64,000 nt of DNA. It comes from Maribacter litoralis (GTDB lineage Bacteria > Bacteroidota > Bacteroidia > Flavobacteriales > Flavobacteriaceae). Positions within the stretch are counted from its first letter, which is position 1; each line of letters opens with the position of its first letter. Below, piece after piece: positions 1-7,411 of the stretch. The DNA lies in the NCBI RefSeq assembly GCF_003075045.1, contig NZ_QCZD01000004.1:1-64000 (forward strand). Direction: 5' to 3'. The position numbers and the translations under genes were made by a program. The notes beneath the pieces are model-generated. The model worked only from the letters and a program-made list of their open reading frames with translations, was not told the DNA's origin and searched no databases.

Positions 1-1
1 C

Positions 2-154
2 CTTCCAAAAAAACTTTTACAGGAACTTCGCCAGCAACTTGGTGATATCTCGCAAACAACTATTCGCACTTATAAAAAAGAAGCTTTTGACAAGATTAAA
101 AGCTTTACTGAAGTAATGAAGTTAACTAAAGAATTATCCGATGGAAAAATCTAA
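2..154 (+). CDS. C-terminal fragment of a small helix-turn-helix-like protein (5' end outside window)
   Basis: An open frame runs from the window edge to TAA at 152-154, giving 50 residues ending LTKELSDGKI. It contains a short stretch, LGDISQTTIRTYKKEAF, that reads like a helix-turn-helix. It overlaps the start of the next gene by 14 bases (ATG at 141), so the two are probably translationally coupled. I do not recognise the family. The tight overlap with a Panacea-like gene suggests either a toxin-antitoxin pair or the end of a restriction-modification operon. Confidence 0.5.
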   Translation, partial: LPKKLLQELRQQLGDISQTTIRTYKKEAFDKIKSFTEVMKLTKELSDGKI

Positions 155-884
155 AATTGACGAAATATTGGTTTCTTTAGGTTTTGGTTTTCCCGAAAGT
201 AAGAATGATAATATTGCATTTGAAGAAACTTTCGAAAAGTATCAATTTGAAGCTGATGCTAATAAAATAGACTCAGAAAAGATTTTAAAAAGCTTAAAAC
301 CTAAAAAAAAAGGAACTAATATAGACTATCATCGTAGAACTGTATTAGCTGCCGAAATTGTATACAAACTTCATAAGGAAAATACGTTAGGGCATTTGAA
401 ACTTCAGAAATTGATATATCTCTGTCAACATTCCGCTCAGATGGATTTGTATACTAACTTTCTAAAACAAGCTATGGGCCCCTATGATAACAGGCTTATG
501 CGGTCACTCGATAAACAATTTAAAGTAAATCAATGGTTTCAATTTTCAGGTGGGGAATATCTAAAATATCAACCGCTCTTAAAAGTAGGTGGTCATAGAG
601 AGTGGTATGAAAAATACTTTTCAAATCAACTTTCTGAAATTGATTTTATTATAGAGAAATTTAGAATAACAAAAACAAAAAGGGTCGAATTAATTGCTAC
701 TGTGTTTGCTTGTTGGAAAGAAATCATTGAAGAAAAACAGCTTTTTAACAATGAAATTTTGATTAAAAAATTCTATAATTGGCATCCTGATAAATCGAAA
801 TTTTCTAAACAGGAAATAATCGAAATTATTGAGTGGATGAAAAATGAAGGTTTCTATCCGAATATTGACCGCGCCTCATCATAG
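141..884 (+). CDS. Panacea-like (DUF4065-related) domain protein
   Basis: This is a 247-residue soluble protein. The middle part (about residues 70-130) has a KLQKLIYL motif followed by GPYDNRLMRSL, which resembles the Panacea/SocA antitoxin domain (KLQKLLY and GP motifs). The same fold is also found attached to type I restriction specificity subunits in Bacteroidota, so a restriction-modification role is the main alternative. The first 60 residues are charged and unassigned. Its start overlaps the upstream truncated ORF by 14 bases. Its last 31 bases overlap the 3' end of mobC in the convergent direction, so the final residues may have been acquired when two modules were joined. The family call is by motif only. 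Confidence 0.55.
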   Translation: MEKSKIDEILVSLGFGFPESKNDNIAFEETFEKYQFEADANKIDSEKILKSLKPKKKGTNIDYHRRTVLAAEIVYKLHKENTLGHLKLQKLIYLCQHSAQMDLYTNFLKQAMGPYDNRLMRSLDKQFKVNQWFQFSGGEYLKYQPLLKVGGHREWYEKYFSNQLSEIDFIIEKFRITKTKRVELIATVFACWKEIIEEKQLFNNEILIKKFYNWHPDKSKFSKQEIIEIIEWMKNEGFYPNIDRASS

Positions 885-2434
885 ACCCTCTCAAAATTAG
901 TCGCTAAATCCGCCTGAGAAAACTGCTTCGTTTCTTTGGGAAGTTCCCTTTTAATGTTGGCTAATTTAAATTGCACCTTCTTATCCTTTCCATCGGCATA
1001 GGTTATAAACTCGCCTTGCTTTAATCTAAAAAACACATCAGCTCTTATTTTTGGGATTTCCTTTTCGCCTGTTGTAATGCGTGTATCAAAATCGAGATTA
1101 TGACCACGACTAATGCTTTTCGTAGGGTCTTTAATGATTTCAAAAAAGCGTTCGTAATATTTAGCCGTGTCTGGGTCATTGACTTTTCCGAAAAACTGGT
1201 AGGATAGATTGCTCAAAATAGCTTTGCTCGCTTTATCGCCATACATCATATCATTTTGAATTTTATCCTGCATCACATAAATTGTAGAAATATTATAGCT
1301 TCTCAATGTAGCTGGAATACGATGCATATTCAACAAACGAATGGTCGGCGCTTCTTCCATCAGCAAGAACGACGGTTTAGAATTCCGAACGCTCATTTGC
1401 TTCGTAATGGTGTGTATAATTGTAGCTATTACTGGCGAATAAGAAGTTTCAAATTTTGGGTTGTTGACTATTGAAATTACCGCTGGATTTTCTTCGCTAT
1501 TTATATCGAGTGGCACTTCATCTGCGGACAATGCCATAAAAATACGTTGTGTACTAATTCGTTTCAGCGCATTGGCTAAGGTACTTTTTACACCTGCTGT
1601 CTGTCTTTCAGAATCTTTGCCACTTATAAAAGCATCTGCCATTGCTCGTGAGGTGGTGTTGGTTTCCAGAAACTGGATTAGGCTTTTTGTATCAAGAAAC
1701 TGGTAAACAGCTATCAAATGGGGTAACGTACAGTATTTTGGATATTCCGTTTTTAATTTCCAAATCAATCCACCAATCAATCCTTCCGCAGCATCGTTGA
1801 AGAATTTTGTGGTTCCTGTTGTTCCACTTTCTCTTTGTTCCAAAAGGTTTTCGATTAGTACCCGTGAAACTTCATTTACGCTTTCCTCATTCTCTAAATA
1901 GCGTGGCGCAATAGGATTTACCCTATGAATGATTTTATCGAAGGAAATGACCTTAAACGGGATATCGCTATCCTTAAAAAGAGGATATGCCATTTCGGTC
2001 AACTCAAAATCCTTGTAATCGTGAATAATTCCGCAAAAACCTTCTTTTTCAAAATGCTTTAGAAATCCATAGACAACGCTTTCAGTCTTTCCACTTCCAG
2101 CAGAACCGATGATGGATGCACCACGTTTAATATTGTCTAATTTGAAATTTCCTTTGGTGGTGGCAAAATTAACTTGGTATTTGCTATCGCCATTTTTTGG
2201 GCTTTCGGTTTTATGTAAAAAAACATAAAGTCCTGTATTAATTAGCATTAGCGGACAAACCAAATAGAGCAATATAGATATCAATTCATTTCCTTCGGAC
2301 AAATAGAACACGAGAACTAAAAGCAGTATGCTATTTAAAAGAAACGCATATTTTGATATCCGAAACATTGCATAGAAAACCATACTGGCCAGACCAATAA
2401 TTGAAAGTATCGTTATGAGATTGTTTATTTCCAT
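854..2434 (-). CDS. mobC: MobC type IV coupling protein (TraG/VirD4-like ATPase)
   Basis: This 526-residue protein links the relaxase-DNA complex to a conjugation pore at the inner membrane. Residues 1-75 hold hydrophobic membrane segments. Walker A is GSAGSGKT at about 110-117, and Walker B is FLLMEE at about 356-361, as in TraG/TraD/VirD4 coupling proteins. Length and layout fit the MobC of Bacteroides-type mobilizable elements. It starts two bases after the mobB stop codon, in an operon mobA-mobB-mobC read leftward from the oriT region. Its 3' end overlaps the convergent Panacea-like gene. No other conjugation gene is nearby, so transfer would need a helper pore. Confidence 0.9.
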   Translation of the reverse strand: MEINNLITILSIIGLASMVFYAMFRISKYAFLLNSILLLVLVFYLSEGNELISILLYLVCPLMLINTGLYVFLHKTESPKNGDSKYQVNFATTKGNFKLDNIKRGASIIGSAGSGKTESVVYGFLKHFEKEGFCGIIHDYKDFELTEMAYPLFKDSDIPFKVISFDKIIHRVNPIAPRYLENEESVNEVSRVLIENLLEQRESGTTGTTKFFNDAAEGLIGGLIWKLKTEYPKYCTLPHLIAVYQFLDTKSLIQFLETNTTSRAMADAFISGKDSERQTAGVKSTLANALKRISTQRIFMALSADEVPLDINSEENPAVISIVNNPKFETSYSPVIATIIHTITKQMSVRNSKPSFLLMEEAPTIRLLNMHRIPATLRSYNISTIYVMQDKIQNDMMYGDKASKAILSNLSYQFFGKVNDPDTAKYYERFFEIIKDPTKSISRGHNLDFDTRITTGEKEIPKIRADVFFRLKQGEFITYADGKDKKVQFKLANIKRELPKETKQFSQADLATNFERVYDEARSIFG

Positions 2435-2436
2435 AC

Positions 2437-3468
2437 TTAGATTCCTATTGAACTTGATTTTATGGCCACCTCTACGCCACGTCTTAATCGCTTAAAAACT
2501 CGAAGCGCAATTTGTGCCTGACTTACTGGAATACTCGGCACTATGGGCAATCCTGATTTACTTATCATTTTGAAAGCCAATGCTTTTTCATTGGCAGGTA
2601 ATTTCATCAAAGCGGAAAAATATAGGTTTGGGTTCTTTACAAAGGTCTTTTTAGCCTTGTAGGTCTCTGCGTAATTACGCTTATATCCGAATGTCTTATC
2701 AAATGTTTTTTCCGCTTTCGCGAAAAATGTATCTCTATCAAAACCACGCTTCACTTTTTTTCCGTGCATCTCTACTTCGGATGCTTTGTGTTTACTTCCT
2801 GGGGAAAGGCTTATCGAATTTGAAGCATCCTTTCTGCTTACGATAATATGGATATGACTTTGGTTTCCACCTTTTGGCATTCCCTGTACAATCCGTTTTC
2901 CATTTTGTTGATGTGGTGCTTGGCGTTCCAGTTTGGCAATTTCCTTTTTCATCTTGTTGATATTCCCTTCGGCTCGTCCATCTTGAATATTTCGGATATC
3001 CGTTTTGAGCTGAAGTATTTTTGAAGCGTAAGGTTGGTTCTCTTTAATCTGAAAATCTGTGCCCTTGAAAGTTCTTTGATGTTCAATTTTCGCATAGTAT
3101 TTTATGTCATCTATGGTTATGGGTCGTCCATTTATTTCCCGATTGAAACTGGCAACATAATCCTTCATCAACTCACGAGTGTAGGTTTTCAAATCTTGGC
3201 TATTGTTCTGAAGTTTTCGTAATTCATATTTTGAAGGACTTACCGTAATGGAATAAAATTTGGGTTCTTTTTTTTTCAATTTTGAGGTGTTTCCATCGAT
3301 TTCCTTTACCACTTCTTCAGCGGAAATCTCGTCGCCAAATTGATTGAAAAAGTGTTCCATATCTCGTTGTTCTAAACCTTCATTTTCTTTCTCTAAATAG
3401 CCTACAAAATCCGCTGAACTTTGGCTATAATTACCACCCATTTTTTGAGCTGTGATTGTGATATACAT
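2437..3468 (-). CDS. mobB: MobB relaxase (DUF5712 family)
   Basis: This 343-residue relaxase would nick oriT and stay attached to the transferred strand. The histidine metal-binding motif HIHIIVSRKD lies at about residues 205-214, typical of MobB/DUF5712 relaxases of Bacteroidota. The N-terminus (MYITITAQKMGGNYSQSS) and the segment KFYSITVSPSK at about 70-80 also match the family. A long charged stretch at 140-195 is likely coiled coil. It sits between mobA (11 bases upstream) and mobC (2 bases downstream), so the three are almost certainly one transcript. Seen: motifs and order. Inferred: oriT nicking at the site described upstream of mobA. Confidence 0.88.
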   Translation of the reverse strand: MYITITAQKMGGNYSQSSADFVGYLEKENEGLEQRDMEHFFNQFGDEISAEEVVKEIDGNTSKLKKKEPKFYSITVSPSKYELRKLQNNSQDLKTYTRELMKDYVASFNREINGRPITIDDIKYYAKIEHQRTFKGTDFQIKENQPYASKILQLKTDIRNIQDGRAEGNINKMKKEIAKLERQAPHQQNGKRIVQGMPKGGNQSHIHIIVSRKDASNSISLSPGSKHKASEVEMHGKKVKRGFDRDTFFAKAEKTFDKTFGYKRNYAETYKAKKTFVKNPNLYFSALMKLPANEKALAFKMISKSGLPIVPSIPVSQAQIALRVFKRLRRGVEVAIKSSSIGI

Positions 3469-3479
3469 AGTTCAAATAT

Positions 3480-3860
3480 TTATAGCTGATTATTCAGATT
3501 TTGCTTTTCACGAAAGCGTACTTCCTTTTTCTCTTTGGCATATTTCTTTTCAACAATCAAAGGTTTTTTTACAGGTTCTTCCATTTCAAAAAGGGATTGA
3601 ATCATCGCCACCGTGGGTTTGGTTTGTGTCTTTTCTACATCTCGCATTATGGCGATAACGGCATTTATTCTTTTGAGAAGTTTTGCTTCGATGGTTCGCC
3701 CTGTTGGTCCTAATTTTTCCTTTGGCGATATTTCGTTGTAGAAGAAAAAATCGAGCATCGTAGCCATCGCCTCGGTGTGCGATTTAAAGTAAGTGCGTGA
3801 GAAAGTTTGGAAACGTTTTGCAGTTTCCTTTTTAAATCTAATTCCAATAAATGAGTCCAT
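3480..3860 (-). CDS. mobA: MobA mobilization accessory protein (BfmA/BtgA family)
   Basis: This is a small 126-residue basic protein. The N-terminus, with IGIRFKKETAKRFQTFSR, resembles a ribbon-helix-helix DNA-binding domain as seen in BfmA/BtgA mobilization proteins, which bind oriT and help load the relaxase. The C-terminus is rich in Lys and Glu (KKYAKEKKEVRFREK). It is the first gene of the mob operon, and the candidate oriT lies directly upstream, which is the usual arrangement. The ribbon-helix-helix may also autoregulate the operon. The family call is moderately firm; oriT binding is inferred from position. Confidence 0.8.
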   Translation of the reverse strand: MDSFIGIRFKKETAKRFQTFSRTYFKSHTEAMATMLDFFFYNEISPKEKLGPTGRTIEAKLLKRINAVIAIMRDVEKTQTKPTVAMIQSLFEMEEPVKKPLIVEKKYAKEKKEVRFREKQNLNNQL

Positions 3861-3864
3861 ATTT

Positions 3865-3930
3865 CGCCGATTTGTCGCAAAATCATCCCTAAAAATGGGC
3901 GTTAACAGCCCGTTTGTCGCAAATCGTTAA
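3865..3930. other. Candidate oriT / MobA operator
   Basis: Directly upstream of mobA are two direct copies of TTTGTCGCAAA (3871-3881 and 3913-3923). They bracket an imperfect palindrome, GGGCGTTAACAGCCC (3897-3911). A second GTTAAC-like half follows at 3926-3931. Direct repeats plus an inverted repeat next to the mob operon is the usual make-up of an oriT or relaxosome binding site. The nick site cannot be assigned from sequence alone. Confidence 0.55.
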
Positions 3931-4290
3931 CTGTCAGGAAATTATAATATATTCAATTCGCTGATTATCAGCTATTTGAAAACGAAAAGGAATCCGAAAC
4001 ATCGCGCAGCGTGTTACCCTCTTGCTATTCCTTTTCGTCCCGCTCGCGGGACAAAAATCCATACAATCTGGCTAAAAAGCCAATTGCCATTTTCAGGGAA
4101 AATGATTTTCCGATATGTTATTTTTCGATGTGTAAGATTATCGGCGAAAGTCGAAAAGTGGATAACCCTACTTTAATTTGAATGCTGAATTTCAGCGATA
4201 TAAAGATACGCTTTTTTTTGACTTGATATTAATTGCAGACAAAAACACCTCTAAAATTTTAGAGGTGTTCGATGCTCTATTTTAATGGTG
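3931..4290. other. Non-coding spacer between mob operon and cargo operon
   Basis: This 360-base stretch has no convincing gene. It contains a hairpin GTCCCGC-TC-GCGGGAC (4037-4052) and a run of T at 4212-4219, and it ends in a terminator palindrome. A 66-codon plus-strand frame (3976-4176, rich in Arg, Pro and aromatics) looks like a chance translation. It resembles short hypothetical proteins often called beside flavobacterial mobilization regions, so the DNA itself may be conserved as part of the transfer region. Confidence 0.4.
4244..4269 (-). terminator. Rho-independent terminator (perfect palindrome)
   Basis: A perfect 26-base palindrome (arms AACACCTCTAAAA) is followed on the minus strand by TTTTTG. 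It lies 22 bases past the stop of the 65-residue gene and closes the leftward cargo operon. Confidence 0.8.
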
Positions 4291-4488
4291 CTACATATTG
4301 AAAATAAAATTATAAGTGTATAAGTTTTTAATCATTTCTTCGTCAATCAAGTTTTCATAATCTGCACCAGTTTCTTCCACATATTTTTTTATGGAATCCC
4401 CATAAAGATGTGTTACGTGTTCTCTCGAAACCTGTAAAAGTTCCTCTTGTTTTTCCTCGCTCAAATCTTGAAATTTTATGTAAATCAT
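4291..4488 (-). CDS. Small acidic hypothetical protein of the mobile element
   Basis: This is a 65-residue acidic protein (MIYIKFQDLSEEKQEELL...) with no recognisable domain or signal peptide. It lies 12 bases downstream of the DUF6876 gene and right before a terminator, so it is probably the last gene of that operon. Its composition is normal for a folded helical protein. The function is unknown; its company suggests a conserved backbone gene of this element family. Confidence 0.6.
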   Translation of the reverse strand: MIYIKFQDLSEEKQEELLQVSREHVTHLYGDSIKKYVEETGADYENLIDEEMIKNLYTYNFIFNM

Positions 4489-4500
4489 AGCTTCAAAATT

Positions 4501-4881
4501 TTAATATTCGCTTGGTAACATCAGCGTATCATTTACAAAAAATAAACGCAGTTCATCGAGCGGAAAATCGGTTGCCCGATATCCGTGTTTTTCCAAAATA
4601 TTGTCGTTGCCATCGCTGTAAATTATCTCTGCTTCATAGCCTGTAAAATCCTGTTTATCTTCGGGCAATCTTTTGAAGTCTATGGTTATAAATTCGCTTC
4701 GGTTCATCAGACTTTTTGCAATTACGGAAGTGTCCGTAATGAGCCAAAAACAATCTGCCGCATTAGCAAGATATTTTAGTCCGTCCGTAAAACGTGTTCT
4801 TAATAATGGGATTTGATAGAACATTTCCGTTCCGTGAAAATGTTGCAATCCTTCTTTGATTTCGTTAACTTGTGCTTTCAT
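4501..4881 (-). CDS. DUF6876 family protein
   Basis: This is a 126-residue protein of the DUF6876 type. It has an N-terminal FHGTEMFYQIPLLRTRFTDG segment, then YLANAADCFWLITD, then a C-terminal DELRLFFVNDTLMLPSEY. This family is common on Bacteroidota plasmids and conjugative elements; I know of no established function. No signal peptide or membrane segment is visible. It lies downstream of ssb, with a strong hairpin terminator in between, and 12 bases upstream of a 65-residue gene. A single-subunit accessory role in element maintenance is a guess only. Confidence 0.75.
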   Translation of the reverse strand: MKAQVNEIKEGLQHFHGTEMFYQIPLLRTRFTDGLKYLANAADCFWLITDTSVIAKSLMNRSEFITIDFKRLPEDKQDFTGYEAEIIYSDGNDNILEKHGYRATDFPLDELRLFFVNDTLMLPSEY

Positions 4882-4913
4882 TGTTTTGCTTTTTTAAATT
4901 AGTGAATAATGAA

Positions 4914-4949
4914 AAAGAGGGCGCAACTTCTCACGGGAACGCCCTCTTT
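4914..4949 (-). terminator. Rho-independent terminator after ssb
   Basis: A ten-base-pair stem (AAAGAGGGCG at 4914-4923, CGCCCTCTTT at 4940-4949) on the minus strand follows the ssb stop codon by about ten bases and runs into TTC. It could end the ssb transcript or lower expression of the genes beyond it. Confidence 0.75.
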
Positions 4950-4959
4950 ATTTTAAGAT

Positions 4960-5304
4960 TTACTTGTCGTCTTTGCTTCCAAGTAAAAGAATTTCATCGG
5001 CTACAACTTCCGTAACATAGCGTTGTTCGTTATCATCATTTGTATAACTTCGGGTTTTAAGTTTTCCCGATATTCCAACTTCTTTGCCTTTAACAACATA
5101 CTTCTCTACAATTTCGGCAGTTTTGCCCCAAGCTACTACGGTATGCCAATTCGTGTCCGTTTGCTTGTTGCCTTCTTTGTCCTTGTAATACTCATTTGTT
5201 GCTAATGAAAAACGGGCTACTTTCTTTCCGCTTTCAAGGTTCGTAATGGTTGGCTCTTGTCCAACGTTTCCGATTAACTGTACGTGATTTTTAATAGTAC
5301 TCAT
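4960..5304 (-). CDS. ssb: Single-stranded DNA-binding protein
   Basis: This 114-residue OB-fold protein (NHVQLIGNVGQEPTI..., FSLATNEYYKDKEG, WHTVVAWGKTAEIVEKYVVKG) matches bacterial SSB over its whole length. It would bind single-stranded DNA during transfer or replication of the element. It ends LLLGSKDDK and lacks the usual acidic DDxPF tail that recruits chromosomal repair proteins. That is common for element-borne SSBs and suggests a simple ssDNA-coating role. The chromosome will have its own copy elsewhere. A hairpin terminator follows it immediately. Confidence 0.92.
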   Translation of the reverse strand: MSTIKNHVQLIGNVGQEPTITNLESGKKVARFSLATNEYYKDKEGNKQTDTNWHTVVAWGKTAEIVEKYVVKGKEVGISGKLKTRSYTNDDNEQRYVTEVVADEILLLGSKDDK

Positions 5305-5815
5305 AATAAAAAGATTTGTGTCTGCTTTGTTACAGACTGGTTTATATTTCCCTTATTTGATTTAAACTGAATTAAATTTTAAGGGGTGTTTGTTCTTTTC
5401 TTCTGTGCGCCGCACAATGGATAGAGTGGGTTTTGTCAAGACTTTTAGGGAATAAATCAGGTGTGTTTGCGACGTAGTAAAATGCTCGCATTTTCAAGGA
5501 AGTAGAAACCTTATTTTTCACTAAAACTTGTATAGTCTTTACAAGTTCCATAAGGGCATTAGCAATTCTTTTAAACGCAGTTGCGTTTGAGCGTACCGAC
5601 AGTTAAGCGAGATAAGCAGCTGTGGTTAAATTAGAATTGGTTATGTCGTGCCTGTTTTTCGCTGTACCGAAAAACAATAAAGGCTTTATCCATTATAAAC
5701 CCCTTAAAATGTGTAAGGCAGCGGTTCGGTTTTTAAGGATTTTCGAGTAAGGGCTCAAGAAGACCGCGCCGAAAATCCTGTTAAAAAAACCGAAGTGATG
5801 ACTTTCCGATGAAAA
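5305..5815. other. Non-coding stretch upstream of ssb
   Basis: No supportable gene is seen in about 500 bases. The part next to ssb contains GTCTG-CTTTGTTA-CAGAC (5319-5336), an inverted repeat that could be an operator in the ssb leader. The rest is low in coding character and includes short inverted motifs such as TTTTCGCTGTACCGAAAAA near 5656. The stretch runs straight into repeat A1. Confidence 0.4.
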
Positions 5816-6005
5816 GCGGACTTGATTCACAATTTTGGCAAAGGAATGAAGTGTTCCTTACTAGTCCCGATAGCTATCGGGACGGGAAGGGTTAACGGAA
5901 TGGAAAGCTAAAATTGGGGATTGTGTCCAAGATATTTGTAGTGAAGCTCTTTTCCCGAAATGTAGCTTTTCGGGAAATGCAGGGGAATGTGCTGAATGGC
6001 TTATG
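5816..6005 (-). repeat. Repeat A, copy 1
   Basis: This is one of three related non-coding copies (others at 6438-6614 and 8371-8527). They share the core GGGAAGGGTTAAC, then GGAAAGCTAAAATT, GGATTGTGTCCAAGA, and an end block around GGGAATGTGCTGA. This copy carries a 9-bp stem, TTCCCGAAA/TTTCGGGAA (5952-5960, 5968-5976). It lies just downstream of the 64-residue gene, so relative to the minus-strand genes it is a 3' element. Confidence 0.8.
5864..5883. repeat. Perfect 20-base palindrome inside repeat A1
   Basis: GTCCCGATAGCTATCGGGAC is its own reverse complement. The other two A copies have different sequence at this point, so it looks like an insertion of a common flavobacterial palindromic unit into copy 1. 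Confidence 0.7.
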
Positions 6006-6053
6006 AAACTCGCATTAAATAAAAGGGTAATAGTACTTTTGTGAATAGTTAGC

Positions 6054-6248
6054 TCACTCTTCAAAAAGTACTTTTTGATTTTTAGAATAAACATTATTTA
6101 AAAGTATTTGGTAGTAAAGGGGATGCTTCTCTCTGTAGTAAGCTAAATGACACTCTGCACTTTCAATAGTATAATTTTCACTACTTAATTGGTAATGTTC
6201 TTCGGCTTCTTTTAATGAAATGTTGGATTTTAAAGCTGTACTTTTCAT
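6054..6248 (-). CDS. Small hypothetical protein preceded by repeat B leader
   Basis: This is a 64-residue protein (MKSTALKSNISLKEAEEHYQ...) with no known domain. The reason to accept it as a gene is context. Its ATG lies 15 bases from a repeat B copy, at the same spacing as the DUF932 and ParB starts, and repeat A follows it. It has no signal peptide and is mostly helical in character. Its function is unknown. It may be a shortened relic, since it is much smaller than the other two genes that carry this leader. Confidence 0.5.
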   Translation of the reverse strand: MKSTALKSNISLKEAEEHYQLSSENYTIESAECHLAYYREKHPLYYQILLNNVYSKNQKVLFEE

Positions 6249-6263
6249 AATGTTAAAATTTTT

Positions 6264-6423
6264 GGGTTAAACAATATTGAGCAGAAACCAAACGGAAGCT
6301 AAAATTCTTGGCTCAAAAGGAAACGGAATAAATAAGCGAGGGAAGAAGCTATGGCTTTATGCCGTAGTCTTTTGATGGAAGTATTTTACGAGTTTACCTT
6401 GCGTGTATATTGTATGATAATTG
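6264..6423 (-). repeat. Repeat B, copy 1 (5' leader of the 64-residue gene)
   Basis: About 160 bases that recur upstream of DUF932 (9448-9600) and parB (11511-11668). Shared blocks on the plus strand are TTAAACAATATTGAG, CCAAACGGAAG, CTCAAAAGGAAACGGAATAA, GGCTTTATGCCGTAGTCTTT and TTTTACGAGTTTA. The near-constant distance to each start codon marks it as a leader or promoter region. Confidence 0.85.
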
Positions 6424-6437
6424 ATTTCCTTTTTTAA

Positions 6438-6614
6438 GCGGACTTGATTCACTATTTTGGCTAGGGAATGAAGTGTTCCTTCCCAGCATAGCGGGAAGGG
6501 TTAACGAAATGGAAAGCTAAAATTGGGGATTGTGTCCAAGACTTGCGTAGTGAAGCTCTTTTCTTGGAATGTAGCATTCCGCGAAATGTAGGGAAATGTG
6601 CTGAGTGGGTTATT
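6438..6614 (-). repeat. Repeat A, copy 2
   Basis: This second copy of repeat A abuts repeat B copy 1. Its hairpin position has GGAAT/ATTCC instead of the stem seen in copy 1, so the sequence has changed while pairing is kept. Between here and the VOC stop codon at 6842 (about 230 bases) I see no gene. Confidence 0.78.
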
Positions 6615-6841
6615 AAAACTGATATCTATCTTAAAGTGAATGGGGTGTATTTGTTGCTTGATTAAGCACTTAATCTTTGGTAAAGCACGAAGCCATATTT
6701 TTAATTTCCTTTTTAACTTTCTTATCGTCAAAATACAAATTAAAAATATGGCTACTTTGCAAATACTCCAAAGCTTTTATTTAAGGACTATTTGCCCTCT
6801 TTTTTATATACATTGCTCTGTGTTTGTTCTTTTTCACTCGT

Positions 6842-7336
6842 TTAGTTCGGTGAATGCAGACCGATTTTATTTCCTTCCGAATCAAGAAATAGACCGTAAT
6901 AACCACTTTCATCTGCGTGAAGTGATTTCGGAACAATTATTTCGCCACCATTTTTCTCAACTTTATCAAGAATAATTTGAAGATTATCTCCACCATTTAA
7001 GTATATAGTTACACCATCAGATGAAGGTTTATAGCCTTCTGCTTTAATGATAACTCCTGTAACCATTTGTTCTTCATAAGGGAATATCCCCATTTCCATT
7101 TCGGGCATTTCTATCTTCTCAATGTTAATGTCTAAAATTGCTTGATAAAAATTTACTGCTCTTGAAACATCCGTTGCTGGAATTTCAAAGATTGAAATAT
7201 GACTTTTCATTTCTTTTGTTTTTTGATTAATATTAGATTCAACCGGGATAGTTTCGGTTTTAGATTTGTTTTGGTTGTTACAGGCTGTAATGCTAAAGGA
7301 AAGAATTATGGCTGTACAAAGAATGGATTTTTTCAT
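6842..7336 (-). CDS. VOC-fold (glyoxalase-like) lipoprotein
   Basis: The 164-residue product begins MKKSILCTAIILSFSITAC, a lipoprotein signal with the cleavage cysteine at residue 19, so it is likely membrane-anchored. This start at 7336 is preferred over an upstream in-frame ATG because it puts the signal at the N-terminus. After a spacer rich in Lys, Thr and Glu comes one VOC domain (HISIFEIPATDVSRAVNFYQ to SEGNKIGLHSPN). It probably binds a small metabolite or drug; no substrate can be named. It lies 75 bases downstream of an AraC regulator on the same strand, which may control it. A lipoprotein VOC is less common than the cytosolic form. Confidence 0.75.
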   Translation of the reverse strand: MKKSILCTAIILSFSITACNNQNKSKTETIPVESNINQKTKEMKSHISIFEIPATDVSRAVNFYQAILDINIEKIEMPEMEMGIFPYEEQMVTGVIIKAEGYKPSSDGVTIYLNGGDNLQIILDKVEKNGGEIIVPKSLHADESGYYGLFLDSEGNKIGLHSPN

Positions 7337-7411
7337 TTCGTCCTGTTTGATTTGACAAGACAAATTTAGATTTCGTGCAAATACAAAAATTGTAAAAATG
7401 CGACACGCTGA

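Noticed and set aside
5864-5883. Terminator
   Set aside because: The palindrome has no T-tract on either strand; a repeat insertion is the better reading.
5861-6094. 77-codon minus-strand frame
   Set aside because: It lies on repeat A1 and the palindrome, has no leader and its residues follow the repeat rather than a protein family.
6501-6731. 76-codon minus-strand frame
   Set aside because: It is a translation of repeat A2 and the AT-rich sequence next to it.
6640-6975. 111-codon plus-strand frame
   Set aside because: It runs antisense into the VOC lipoprotein and has no family marks; chance frame.
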